From Balneolaceae bacterium UBA3186 (lineage in GTDB: Bacteria > Bacteroidota > Rhodothermia > Balneolales > Balneolaceae): a stretch of 64,000 nt of DNA. The translations under genes were made by a program, and so were the position numbers. The notes beneath the pieces were generated by a model. That model did no database searches. It saw nothing but the letters and a program-made list of their open reading frames with translations, and had not been told where the DNA came from. Every line of letters starts with the position of its first letter. Within the stretch, counting starts at the first letter, position 1. The DNA lies in assembly GCA_002364085.1 (NCBI GenBank), contig DEXK01000020.1:1-64000 (forward strand). Direction: 5' to 3'. Shown here one piece after another: positions 17,912 through 26,409 of this stretch.

Positions 17912-19789
17912 ATGAAGAAATTGATCACTTTGCTTTTATTGGGATTTATATCCCTGAATATTTCTGCACAAAGAACATACTGGCAGCAAGAAATTGATTA
18001 CACCATGAATATTGATGTTGACACCGAAAAACATCAATACAAAGGCGACCAGAAAGTTGTGTATACCAATAACTCTCCGGATGAATTAGATCGAGTTTAT
18101 TTCCATTTATATTTCAATGCCTTTCAACCCGGTAGTATGATGGATGTTCGTTCTCGAACTATTACAGATCCCGATAGAAGAGTTGGTGATAGAATATCAA
18201 AACTTTCGGAAGATGAGATTGGTTACCAAAAAATCAGATCTTTAAAGCAAGATGGTAAAGACGTAAAATTTACCCACGACGGAACTATTTTAGTTGTTGA
18301 GCTTAATAAACCAATCAAATCAGGTAGCAAAACCACTTTCGAAATGGAGTGGGATGCTCAGGTTCCTATTCAAATTCGACGTTCAGGATGGAATAATGCT
18401 GAAGGTGTAGAATTTTCCATGAGCCAGTGGTATCCAAAAATGGCAGAGTATGACTATACAGGATGGAATCCCAATCCCTACATCGGACGTGAGTTTCATG
18501 GAGTATGGGGAGACTTTGACGTTAAAATCACTATCGATGCTGATTATGTAATTGGCGGTACCGGCGTTCTTCAAAATCCGAACGAGATTGGGCATGGTTA
18601 TGAAGATGATGGAGTTAAACTTAACCGTAGAAAACCTGATAGTAGAATAACCTATCATTTTATAGCTGAAGATGTAATTGATTTCTTCTGGGGCGCTGAT
18701 CCCGACTTTATCCATACAACTGCTCAGGTTCCAAACGGACCGAAGCTTCATTTTTTCTACCAAGAAACTGTTGATGCGCAAGCCACGCCCGAAGAAAATG
18801 CAGCATATAAAAGATATTGGGAGCAGTTACCGGAATTAACCATCAAAGGATTTGAGTATGCAAACAAGCATTTTGGAAAATATCCTTACCCTCAGTTTTC
18901 AACTGTTCAGGGAGGTGATGGTGGAATGGAGTATCCAATGGGAACACTTATCACCGGCGGAAGATCTCTGGGTAGTTTAGTTGGTGTTACCGTTCATGAG
19001 TTTTATCACAGTTGGTTTCAGGGAGTTTTAGCAACAAATGAAGCCCTTTTTGCATGGATGGATGAAGGATTTACCAGTTTTGCATCCGCAGAAACTATGC
19101 TTCATATTTTCAACCGGGAATCCGAGTTCCCGTATGCAGGTTCCTATCGCGGTTATTACAGTATAGTAGCATCAGGATTAGAAGAGCCTTTAACAACTCA
19201 TGCCGATCACTTTAATACAAATCGAGCTTATGGCTCGGCATCTTATTCGAAAGGAGCGGTTTACCTAGGTCAAATGAGTTACATAGTCGGAGAAGAAGCT
19301 TTCAGAAAGGGTATGCTTACATACTTTGACACCTGGAAGATGAAACACCCAACTGCTGAAGATTTTCTTAGAGTAATGGAAAAAGAATCAGGAATGGTTC
19401 TGGACTGGTATAACGAATATTTTGTTAACACCACAAAAACTGTTGATTATGGGATCAAAGCACTTATTGGTGATGAAAACAAAACTGTGATCGAGCTGGA
19501 AAGAGTTGGGCTAATGCCAATGCCTATTGATGTTTTAGTTGAGTATAAAGATGGTAGTTCTGAAATGTTTTATATCCCACTCAGGATTATGAGAGGAGAA
19601 AAACCTGCCGAGAACGACCTCAAGCGAACCATTTTAGAAGACTGGCCATGGACAAACCCAACATATACATTTGATATTCCTACAGCTGGTTCAACGATCA
19701 AAAAGGTTTCCATTGATCCTACTCAACGCTTGGCAGATGTAAATTCTTCAAACAATTCCTTTGATGTTGAAGGAATGATTAATAAATAA
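17912..19789 (+). CDS. Secreted M1-family zinc metallopeptidase
   Basis: Gluzincin aminopeptidase. A signal peptide (to about residue 19, NISAQ) is followed by a beta-rich N-terminal domain and a catalytic domain with GGDGGMEYPMG near 330 (exopeptidase/substrate motif) and HEFYH at 362-366 with the third zinc ligand Glu385 (WMDE), matching HExxH-x18-E. The catalytic base is Glu363. The C-terminal part is shorter than in eukaryotic M1 enzymes. It is transcribed alone, with a terminator shortly downstream. Periplasmic or surface peptide breakdown is the likely role. Confidence 0.92.
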   Translation: MKKLITLLLLGFISLNISAQRTYWQQEIDYTMNIDVDTEKHQYKGDQKVVYTNNSPDELDRVYFHLYFNAFQPGSMMDVRSRTITDPDRRVGDRISKLSEDEIGYQKIRSLKQDGKDVKFTHDGTILVVELNKPIKSGSKTTFEMEWDAQVPIQIRRSGWNNAEGVEFSMSQWYPKMAEYDYTGWNPNPYIGREFHGVWGDFDVKITIDADYVIGGTGVLQNPNEIGHGYEDDGVKLNRRKPDSRITYHFIAEDVIDFFWGADPDFIHTTAQVPNGPKLHFFYQETVDAQATPEENAAYKRYWEQLPELTIKGFEYANKHFGKYPYPQFSTVQGGDGGMEYPMGTLITGGRSLGSLVGVTVHEFYHSWFQGVLATNEALFAWMDEGFTSFASAETMLHIFNRESEFPYAGSYRGYYSIVASGLEEPLTTHADHFNTNRAYGSASYSKGAVYLGQMSYIVGEEAFRKGMLTYFDTWKMKHPTAEDFLRVMEKESGMVLDWYNEYFVNTTKTVDYGIKALIGDENKTVIELERVGLMPMPIDVLVEYKDGSSEMFYIPLRIMRGEKPAENDLKRTILEDWPWTNPTYTFDIPTAGSTIKKVSIDPTQRLADVNSSNNSFDVEGMINK

Positions 19790-19805
19790 ACCGTATTTTA
19801 CTGTA

Positions 19806-19838
19806 TAGGCATCAGACAGATTGTTTGATGCCTTTTTT
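19806..19838 (+). terminator. Rho-independent terminator after the M1 peptidase
   Basis: GGCATCA ... TGATGCC forms a 7-bp stem with an 11-base loop (19808-19832) followed by TTTTTT. It lies 19 bp past the peptidase stop codon and 24 bp before the malic enzyme gene, separating the two transcripts. Confidence 0.8.
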
Positions 19839-19861
19839 ATTTACAAAAGCTCTAAAAAATT

Positions 19862-21016
19862 ATGTCAAAAAAAGACTACGCGGCACTTTCAATAGAAGCA
19901 CATAAAAAAGCTCGGGGAAAGATCTCAATAGAGCCTAAAATGCCTTTAGACACAAAGGATGATCTAAGTATTGCTTATACCCCTGGAGTTGCAGAACCTT
20001 GTCGGGAAATAAGTAAAGATGTAGAAAAAGCTTACGATTACACCGCAAAAGGAAACTTAGTTGCTGTAGTAAGTGATGGCTCCGCTGTACTTGGTTTAGG
20101 AAATATCGGACCAGAAGCCGCTTTACCGGTGATGGAAGGGAAAGCCGTGCTATTTAAGAAATTTGCCAATGTTGACGCCGTTCCGATCGTATTGAATACT
20201 CAGGATACGGAAGAGATTATAACAGCAGTAAAAGCAATTGCTCCTACTTTTGGAGGAATAAACTTGGAAGACATTTCTGCTCCCCGATGTTTTGAAATTG
20301 AAGAAAGACTAAAGAAAGAACTATCCATTCCTGTATTTCATGATGATCAGCATGGAACGGCGATCGTTACTTTAGCAGGCATGTTCAACGCATGTAAACT
20401 AACGGGAAGAAAGCTTAAAGATCTGAAAGTTGTTATAAATGGCGCCGGAGCTGCCGGAGTAGCCATAGTAAACTTACTTTTTGAAGCAGGAGTCAAAGAA
20501 GTGATCATGTGCGACAGTCGTGGAATTATTCATAACGGCAGAACTGATCTGAACGACACCAAAAAGAAAATGTCTAAGCTGACAAATAAATCCAATGTTA
20601 CCGGTAATCTTGAAGATGCTGTTAAAGATTCTGATGTATTCATTGGCGTTTCTGCACCAGGAGTTTTAACTCAGGAAATGGTTAAAACCATGACCAAAGA
20701 TCCTATCATTTTTGCCATGGCAAACCCTACTCCTGAAATCATGCCCGATGAAGCTCGAGAAGCCGGAGCTCGAATAATTGCCACAGGTCGTTCTGATTTT
20801 GCTAACCAGATCAATAATGTATTGGCATTTCCTGGGCTCTTCAGAGGAGCTCTGGATGCTCGCACGAACAACTTAACCTCTGCTATGTTCATTGAAGTCG
20901 CTAAAGCAATTGCAGATAGCGTGGAGGATCTTAGCGAAGAAATGATCATTCCAAGTCCTTTTGATGATCGTGTTCCCGGAAGAGTAGCTGAAGCAGTGAG
21001 AAACTTTAAGAGTTAG
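19862..21016 (+). CDS. NAD(P)-dependent malic enzyme, single-domain form
   Basis: Oxidative decarboxylation of malate to pyruvate and CO2. The 384-aa protein contains the malic N-terminal domain (AYTPGVAEPCREI near 40, SDGSAVLGLGNIGPEAALPV near 75, VFHDDQHGTAIV near 160) and the Rossmann domain (VVINGAGAAGVAIVNLL near 190). It lacks the phosphotransacetylase-like C-terminal domain found on the ~760-aa MaeB proteins, so it resembles the short MaeA/YtsJ-like form. Cofactor preference cannot be read from the sequence by eye. The ATG at 19862 begins the conserved N-terminus. Confidence 0.93.
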   Translation: MSKKDYAALSIEAHKKARGKISIEPKMPLDTKDDLSIAYTPGVAEPCREISKDVEKAYDYTAKGNLVAVVSDGSAVLGLGNIGPEAALPVMEGKAVLFKKFANVDAVPIVLNTQDTEEIITAVKAIAPTFGGINLEDISAPRCFEIEERLKKELSIPVFHDDQHGTAIVTLAGMFNACKLTGRKLKDLKVVINGAGAAGVAIVNLLFEAGVKEVIMCDSRGIIHNGRTDLNDTKKKMSKLTNKSNVTGNLEDAVKDSDVFIGVSAPGVLTQEMVKTMTKDPIIFAMANPTPEIMPDEAREAGARIIATGRSDFANQINNVLAFPGLFRGALDARTNNLTSAMFIEVAKAIADSVEDLSEEMIIPSPFDDRVPGRVAEAVRNFKS

Positions 21017-21375
21017 TATTTTAGTTCCTTGGTTTAGATAGGAACAAGACCCCGGAGTTCGCACCACTAATTCTTGTCGGGAGCTTTTGGTACTGGCGCC
21101 TGTGACGAGGAAGCTCAGTAGCGGTACAAAAGTACATGAGCATGTATAAATTACTAGATGGAGATTAGAAACCCGGGGATAAATCCCCTTCTAGCTTATG
21201 TTCTTGTCTTAAACTCGTACATAAACAAGAAAGGACTTTAGTCCTGCGTGTAATCTTGCTACAGGCAAAGGAATTGGGCTTACTTTTCCGTCTTAAATAC
21301 TAAGGGCAAACGCTTCTAGAGCTATTATTACTAAACCATTAACGATTTATCTAACATCTACAGGGACGACCCTTA
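21017..21375. repeat. Structured non-coding region with nested hairpins
   Basis: No open frame is credible in these 359 bases. Visible structure includes GTTCCT...AGGAAC (21024-21045), CTTTTGGTAC...GTACAAAAG enclosing a GC-rich segment (about 21083-21134), GGGGATAAATCCCC (21174-21187) and AGGACTTTAGTCCT (about 21230-21243). The last two resemble short REP-like hairpins with the AGGACT-TT-AGTCCT pattern. The region may be a repeat cluster or a structured RNA; the GC-rich central part stands out from the AT-rich surroundings. Confidence 0.5.
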
Positions 21376-21942
21376 TTAAAACAAACTTCTCTGTTCCTGA
21401 TCTGATTTTTGCGCACGCTCAATGGTAGGATCTTCACGAAGTTCGAAATTATTGAGCATTTCGGGCATAAATCGTTTTTCGTAAATACGGCGTGCAATTC
21501 CATGAAGAGCTTTTTCTCCACGAGGCGTAATGGTTAAAAAACCACCGTCATCTTCCAGAATAAAGCCAAATGAACGCAGATCATTAACTATCAGATAAGC
21601 CAGTTTTTCAGTAACTCCTGAACTTTTTTCAATGATCTCCCGATGTGGGGCTTCATCCTGAGCCATATATAATTTGCCTAACACATTCAGCTCTGCTTCT
21701 GTCATTGGAAAACCTTCACTGCCTTTAGTAAGTAAATTATCCCACGTTTTTTGGGAATAATATAAACCAAACCAATGTTTTCCTTCGCGAAGTAAATGGT
21801 GAGTAACTGCACAAGCAAAATGCTGCCCGGGAGCAGCACGTAAAGGTTCTCCTCTGGTTCTGAACATATTCACCATAGTAGCTAAATCCAGTTCCTGAAT
21901 ATTTGGCGGATATCTGAAATAAAAATTACTTCGTTTTTGCAT
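21376..21942 (-). CDS. Conserved-looking protein of unknown function, possible winged-helix domain
   Basis: No family recognised. The protein has no signal peptide or TM segment. Residues about 95-160 (MTEAELNVLGKLYMAQ, then GVTEKLAYLIVNDLRSFGFI and LTITPRGEKALHGIA) read like a winged-helix domain with a wing and a 'TPRGEKAL' helix as in MarR-type or ScpB-like proteins, though without an obvious N-terminal DNA-binding feature. The ATG at 21942 is preferred because TTAGG precedes it; an in-frame TTG lies nine codons upstream. It is flanked on both sides by repeats, with no same-strand partner nearby. Confidence 0.7.
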   Translation of the reverse strand: MQKRSNFYFRYPPNIQELDLATMVNMFRTRGEPLRAAPGQHFACAVTHHLLREGKHWFGLYYSQKTWDNLLTKGSEGFPMTEAELNVLGKLYMAQDEAPHREIIEKSSGVTEKLAYLIVNDLRSFGFILEDDGGFLTITPRGEKALHGIARRIYEKRFMPEMLNNFELREDPTIERAQKSDQEQRSLF

Positions 21943-22022
21943 GTACCTAAGATATACATTAACCAACAATTGAATATGCTGAAATTAAATCAGCTTGACC
22001 AATAAAATTTTCTCTAACAAAA

Positions 22023-22112
22023 GTCATTCCTGCGGAGGCAGGAATCTGGACCTGCAATCAGATTTATTAGCTTTAGAGAAATTTAGATCTCGGGCATGCG
22101 CCGCGAGATGAC
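22023..22112. repeat. GTCA-ended palindromic repeat
   Basis: The element begins GTCATTCCTGC and ends GAGATGAC, so the termini are inverted (GTCAT/ATGAC). Two internal hairpins are visible: CCTGCGGAGGCAGG, and ATCTCGGGC...GCCGCGAGAT. The GTCATTCCTGCGGAGGCAGGAATC unit resembles a palindrome common in many bacterial genomes. Nothing else is seen in the ~280-bp gap between the neighbouring genes. Confidence 0.65.
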
Positions 22113-22225
22113 CAATTCTGTTAAGCTTAATACTTACTGTTCACCAATCGACCCTACATTTAAAAGACGAGTCGTGTTAAAACTAAAAATTCCCAAACTC
22201 TAAACGAGTCTGCTTTATACGATTG

Positions 22226-22634
22226 TTATGATTCTACCGACTTGTGTATTGTACGACCTGAGAGAATTAGAAATGCTATAAAAAAAGGGACTGATGAAGC
22301 AATACTAATTTCTGAAACTTCACTCATCGCTATTAATCCAACAATTGATAATGACATAAGGAAAGAAAATATTAGAAATACACTTAGTCGTAGCATTTGC
22401 TTTTTTTCCTTTGCATATAGCGTTTCTAACAATAAAAGTAATATTCCTGGCCAGCCGAGTATTAATAAAAATATTACTTAGGCACAGCGAGAAATCTTCC
22501 ATAAAGAAAGGAACTGCTATAAGCATAATTCCAATAGTTCCTACTCCATGCCCTGCTCCAATAATCACGAGATTAAAAAAGCCAAAAAGTATAAAACCTG
22601 ACTTTATAGGTATTTGTCTTCTAGATTTACTCAT
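22226..22634 (-). pseudogene. Frameshifted four-TM membrane protein gene
   Basis: Two minus-strand frames join into one plausible protein of about 135 residues. The first frame (start 22634) gives MSKSRRQIPIKSGF, TM-like ILFGFFNLVIIGAG and MLIAVPFFMEDFSLCL. The second gives VIFLLILGWPGILLLLLETL, then AKEKKQ, TM-like LSVFLIFSFLMSLSIVGLI and SSVPFFIAFLILSG, ending at 22226. Removing one A from CTAAGTAATA (near 22478-22482) fuses them with no internal stop, and hydrophobicity continues in the new frame. Either a real disruption or a sequencing error; function unknown. Confidence 0.55.
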
Positions 22635-22660
22635 ATGGAATTAAGAAGCATAACAAATAA

Positions 22661-22712
22661 AAGAACTTCAATGTATATTGGTTATTGGACATTCAATATT
22701 CGTTATTCAATC
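22661..22712. repeat. ATTCAATATTC word repeat beside topA
   Basis: The sequence carries the words TATTGGTTATTGGACATTC, ATTCAATATTC and GTTATTCAATCC, the same vocabulary as repeats at 28145-28207 and 29377-29450. It abuts the topA stop codon region on the minus strand. Confidence 0.55.
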
Positions 22713-25253
22713 CTAGCCTTTTTCGGCAATCAATGCCACTGCCTCGTCTAAGGTAAATTTCTCGGGATCGGTACCTTTCGGAAGACCAATATTCTTTTTA
22801 CCGTGTTTGATGTAAGGACCATATCGACCATTCATAACTTTGATCGGGTTTTTTGTCTCCGGATGTTCGCCAAGATCGTTTAGTTCAGAACTTTTTCTTG
22901 GAGCTCCTTTCTGTTTCAGTAATTCTACTGCCCGATCCAATTCAACATCAAGAACGCTGTCATCTTTAGTTAATGACTTGAATTTCCCATCATGAACCAC
23001 ATAAGGACCATATCGCCCTACACCAGCTTTCACCACTTTTCCGTCTTCAGGATGTTCACCAAGATTTCTTGGTAACTCTAACAGTTTTAGAGCCAGATTC
23101 AAATCAACATCTTCCGGCGTCATTCCTTTTAAAAGTGAAACTCTCTTCGGTTTTTTATTTTCTTCTGTTACTTCTCCCAATTGAACGTATGGGCCGAATC
23201 TTCCAGTTAATAAAAACACGGGAAGTCCTTCATCAGGATGTACACCAATTGGTTTATCTTCTTCTTCAGAAAGCTTGATCAATTGCTCTAGTTTCTCTAC
23301 TGTAACATCACTTGGGTTTAGATCCTGAGGCAAAGATGTTGAAACCTCTTCCCCATCTTTCTGCATTTTGGCATAAGGTCCGTATCGACCTACCGCAACC
23401 TGAATACCTTCTAATCCTTCAAGTGGGAGATCCAGTAGTTTAGCTTTCTGAGCATCGATCTTGTCTTCCTGTTTATCAACTTGTGCCCTAAGCCCGTTTT
23501 CTCCTTTGTAATAATCGTCCAGATATTCAACCGGATCTTGAGTTCCATTTGCAACTTCATCCAGCTTATCTTCCAGATTTGAAGTAAAATCACTATCCAC
23601 CAGATCTGGAAAATTTTGCTCTAACAGAGAAGTAACTGCAAAAGCAGTGAACGAAGGAATTAACATCTTACTTTCGTTCTTCGCGTATCCGCGATCCTGA
23701 ATCGTACTTATTACCGTTGCATATGTACTTGGCCGACCAATTCCTCTTTTTTCTAATTCTTTAACCAGCGTTGCTTCTGTGTATCTCGCTGGTGGCTTAG
23801 TTTCGTGTGAATTAAAGTTCAGATCCTGAAGATCTGTTCCGTCACCGACTTTCATTGCCGGTAAAAACTTTTCCTGAGAATCCAATGCTGCTTCAGGATC
23901 ATCACTTCCTTCTACATAAGCACGGAAGAATCCCGGGAATAAGATCTTCTTTCCACCCGCTCTGAAATCTGCAGCAGTACCATTGTTCTTTGCCGTGATT
24001 GTTACATTGGTAAATTCCAACTCCGCTTCAGCCATCTGAGTTGCAATGGTTCTCTTCCAGATCAGATCGTACAATTTTAACTCTCTGTCTTTTAATCCTG
24101 ACTTTTCAGGAAGAATGAATTTTGAACCTGATGGACGAATAGCCTCATGCGCTTCCTGAGCAGATTTGCCTTTCTTGGTATAAGTTCGAACTCGATCAAA
24201 TAAATAATCTTCACCGTATTGATCTACAATTCCATCACGCGCTGCGGTAATTGCCTGCGAAGATAGGTTTGTTGAATCAGTTCTCATGTAGGTGATAAAA
24301 CCTTTCTCGTATAATTTCTGAGCAACACTCATGGTATCACGTGCAGAGAAGTTGAACTTTCTGTTCGCTTCCTGCTGAAGAGTTGAAGTAATAAATGGAG
24401 GCGCCGGATTTCTTTTCTGAGTCTTTACATCAACATTGGTAACCGACCAGTCAGCACCCTTTAATTTTTCAACAAGATCTTTGGATTTAGCCTCATCCAG
24501 CAATACCACAGAATCCGGCTTTTTGAGCTTACCGGTATTTTCATCAAAATCTTTACCGCTTGCTAATCTCTTCTCATTTAAATGAGTCAGGTCCGCATTA
24601 AATTCGTCGTTCTCTCCACTTTTTTGAAGCACAGCTGAAAGATCGTAATACGTACCACTTCTGAATTTCATGCGCTCGCGCTCGCGCTCTACCAACATTT
24701 TTACTGCAACAGATTGCACACGTCCTGCCGATAAACCCGGAGAGATCTTCTTCCATAATAATGGAGAAACGGTATATCCCGCTAATCTGTCCAAAATTCT
24801 TCTGGTTTCCTGGGCATGCACCAATTTCATGTCAATATCGCGCGTGTTCTCCAACGCATTTAAGACTGCTTCTTTGGTGATCTCGCGAAATGCCATCCTC
24901 TTAACAGGAACTTTTGGTTTCAGCACTTCCAGTAAATGCCATGAAATTGCTTCTCCTTCACGGTCTTCATCCGTTGCAAGGATCAATTCATCAACATCTT
25001 TCAATTTGTCCTTCAATCTCTTTACGATCTTCTTCTTATCGGGCGGGGTTACGTAAATTGCAAAATATCTGTCATCCGGATTGATACCCAAAGTTGCCCA
25101 GCTTTCCTTTTTATACTTGGCAGGAATTAATTTTGCTGATGATGGAAGATCACGAATGTGACCCATAGAGGAATCCACATCATATCCTTTAGGTAGATAT
25201 TTGCTGATCGTTTTTGTCTTTGTTGGAGACTCTACTATTACGAGACTTTTCAT
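22713..25253 (-). CDS. topA: DNA topoisomerase I (type IA)
   Basis: Relaxes negative supercoils through a 5'-phosphotyrosyl intermediate. The N-terminal Toprim domain begins LVIVESPTKTKTISKYLP and contains the acidic ATDEDREGEAISWHL motif near 93-107. The active-site Tyr is in ITYMRTDSTNLS near 315. The C-terminal third carries repeated GRYGPYVK-like units (for example VGRYGPYAKMQKDG and VGRYGPYVVHDGKF, and MNGRYGPYIKHGKKN) of the Toprim_C_rpt type instead of zinc fingers; no C4 finger is seen. 846 aa is normal for this form. It is preceded by a peroxiredoxin gene 13 bp upstream on the same strand. Confidence 0.96.
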   Translation of the reverse strand: MKSLVIVESPTKTKTISKYLPKGYDVDSSMGHIRDLPSSAKLIPAKYKKESWATLGINPDDRYFAIYVTPPDKKKIVKRLKDKLKDVDELILATDEDREGEAISWHLLEVLKPKVPVKRMAFREITKEAVLNALENTRDIDMKLVHAQETRRILDRLAGYTVSPLLWKKISPGLSAGRVQSVAVKMLVERERERMKFRSGTYYDLSAVLQKSGENDEFNADLTHLNEKRLASGKDFDENTGKLKKPDSVVLLDEAKSKDLVEKLKGADWSVTNVDVKTQKRNPAPPFITSTLQQEANRKFNFSARDTMSVAQKLYEKGFITYMRTDSTNLSSQAITAARDGIVDQYGEDYLFDRVRTYTKKGKSAQEAHEAIRPSGSKFILPEKSGLKDRELKLYDLIWKRTIATQMAEAELEFTNVTITAKNNGTAADFRAGGKKILFPGFFRAYVEGSDDPEAALDSQEKFLPAMKVGDGTDLQDLNFNSHETKPPARYTEATLVKELEKRGIGRPSTYATVISTIQDRGYAKNESKMLIPSFTAFAVTSLLEQNFPDLVDSDFTSNLEDKLDEVANGTQDPVEYLDDYYKGENGLRAQVDKQEDKIDAQKAKLLDLPLEGLEGIQVAVGRYGPYAKMQKDGEEVSTSLPQDLNPSDVTVEKLEQLIKLSEEEDKPIGVHPDEGLPVFLLTGRFGPYVQLGEVTEENKKPKRVSLLKGMTPEDVDLNLALKLLELPRNLGEHPEDGKVVKAGVGRYGPYVVHDGKFKSLTKDDSVLDVELDRAVELLKQKGAPRKSSELNDLGEHPETKNPIKVMNGRYGPYIKHGKKNIGLPKGTDPEKFTLDEAVALIAEKG

Positions 25254-25266
25254 ACTCTTTCTTTAA

Positions 25267-25740
25267 TTATAAACTTTCAATCAGAGCTTTCAACTCTTCT
25301 GCGTGCGCTTTGGTATCAATTTTTTCAACGGATGCCAAGATAGTACCATCCGAATCAATAACAAAAGCCGATCGGGATGGAGCTGTAAAACTTTTTCCAA
25401 ACATTTGTTTATCGACTATTGAATCTGTGGCTTCAGCAAATAAATAATCCGGATCTGAAGCGAGTGTATAATTGATTCCCTGTTTCTTTGCGTAATTCTT
25501 ATGTGAACGACATCCGTCCTTACTCATCGCGATTATATTAAATCCTTTTTTATCAAACCAATCTGCATTTTCAGCGAGACTCAGTGTTTGCCTATCACAG
25601 CTCGACGTATTGTTCTTCATATATACTGATACTATAGTCTTGCGATCTAAAAGTTCCGAGAAAGAGACTTCCTTCTCCTCTCCGTCTTGTACAATTTTCA
25701 GTTTAAAATTAGTGTCTATCTTTTTACCGGTTTCTATCAT
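25267..25740 (-). CDS. Peroxiredoxin-like (Bcp/AhpC-TSA family) protein
   Basis: Thiol peroxidase of the thioredoxin fold. The 157-aa protein has the family layout: a beta-strand with SVYMKNNTSSCDRQ carrying the probable peroxidatic Cys near residue 48, and KDGCRSHKNYAKKQ near 78 as in Bcp/PrxQ, which carries a second Cys in a possible resolving position. The active-site context (NNTSSC instead of PGC) is divergent, so activity is likely but not certain. No signal peptide. It lies 13 bp upstream of topA and is probably co-transcribed with it. Confidence 0.85.
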   Translation of the reverse strand: MIETGKKIDTNFKLKIVQDGEEKEVSFSELLDRKTIVSVYMKNNTSSCDRQTLSLAENADWFDKKGFNIIAMSKDGCRSHKNYAKKQGINYTLASDPDYLFAEATDSIVDKQMFGKSFTAPSRSAFVIDSDGTILASVEKIDTKAHAEELKALIESL

Positions 25741-25844
25741 TATTGTCTTCTATGGTGTTCAGTTGAGCATGAATAACGGATTTTCATAGTGCAATCGTTC
25801 AGGATCACTGATTTTATCGTTTTAAAGTTTTCTCTGATGTTATT

Positions 25845-25896
25845 CCTCCTTTGAAGGAGGCTCAAAATCTCGTTCAGAGATTTTGCGGTGGATGTC
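25845..25896. repeat. GAGG-type hairpin repeat next to osmC
   Basis: A single unit: CCTCCTTTGAAGGAGG hairpin, then CTCAAAATCTC...GAGATTTTG stem, then CGGTGGATGTC. Same order as the units at 108-250. Its last bases overlap the stop codon of the osmC gene (TGA at 25897-25895 on minus). Confidence 0.7.
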
Positions 25897-26374
25897 AATC
25901 TTTTACTACGACATCCACCTCATGCCTAATCTCAAAATTACAGGAGTTTGCAATATAACACATCTCATTAGCTTGCTTATGAAGTGACCTTGCTTGTTCT
26001 ATCATGGATTCTTTTTCGACTACTACTTTTGGATAAAGTGTTACACTTTCAAATTTTCCTTTTCCACTTTTATGCTCAGTCATGATTCCTTCCGCAGAAT
26101 CTTCGTATTCCAGAACAACAACTTTATTGGCTGAACACAAATGTAGATACCACAGCATATGGCAAGATGAAATTGAGGTTAAAAATAGTTCTTCAGGATT
26201 ATACTTGGATTTATCTCCTCTAAAAGCAGGATCAGAAGAACCATCCAGAATTGGCTTTCCGTCAATCTTAACTATAAAGCTTCTTTCGTAGGATTTGTAA
26301 TCCAACGTTCCCGAACCGGAATTGCCCGTCCATTTTAGATCTGATTTATAGTGGTGTTTCGTTGCTGATTTCAT
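25895..26374 (-). CDS. OsmC/Ohr-family peroxiredoxin
   Basis: Reduces organic hydroperoxides or related electrophiles. The 159-aa protein has the OsmC fold with the reactive Cys in TSISSCHMLWYLHLC near residue 70 and the second Cys near 141 in YIANSCNFEI. The start is the ATG at 26374: AAAGGTGA lies 6 bases upstream as a strong Shine-Dalgarno, and that Shine-Dalgarno is formed by the CACTTTTCAC word repeat. An in-frame GTG five codons earlier is less likely. The gene follows the NUDIX hydrolase on the same strand, 18 bp away. Confidence 0.9.
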   Translation of the reverse strand: MKSATKHHYKSDLKWTGNSGSGTLDYKSYERSFIVKIDGKPILDGSSDPAFRGDKSKYNPEELFLTSISSCHMLWYLHLCSANKVVVLEYEDSAEGIMTEHKSGKGKFESVTLYPKVVVEKESMIEQARSLHKQANEMCYIANSCNFEIRHEVDVVVKD

Positions 26375-26377
26375 AAT

Positions 26378-26409
26378 TTCACCTTTCACTTTTCACTTTT
26401 CACTTTTCC
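26378..26409. repeat. CACTTTTCAC word repeat joining NUDIX and osmC genes
   Basis: Four tandem 8-base words of the type TTTTCACT cover the junction. Read on the minus strand they encode the last residues of the NUDIX protein (Lys-Ser-Glu-Lys-stop) and provide the AAAGGTGA ribosome-binding site of osmC. Confidence 0.65.

Noticed and set aside
22411..22644. Plus-strand 77-aa frame opposite the frameshifted membrane gene
   Set aside because: Antisense to a better-supported hydrophobic protein; composition looks like a shadow frame.
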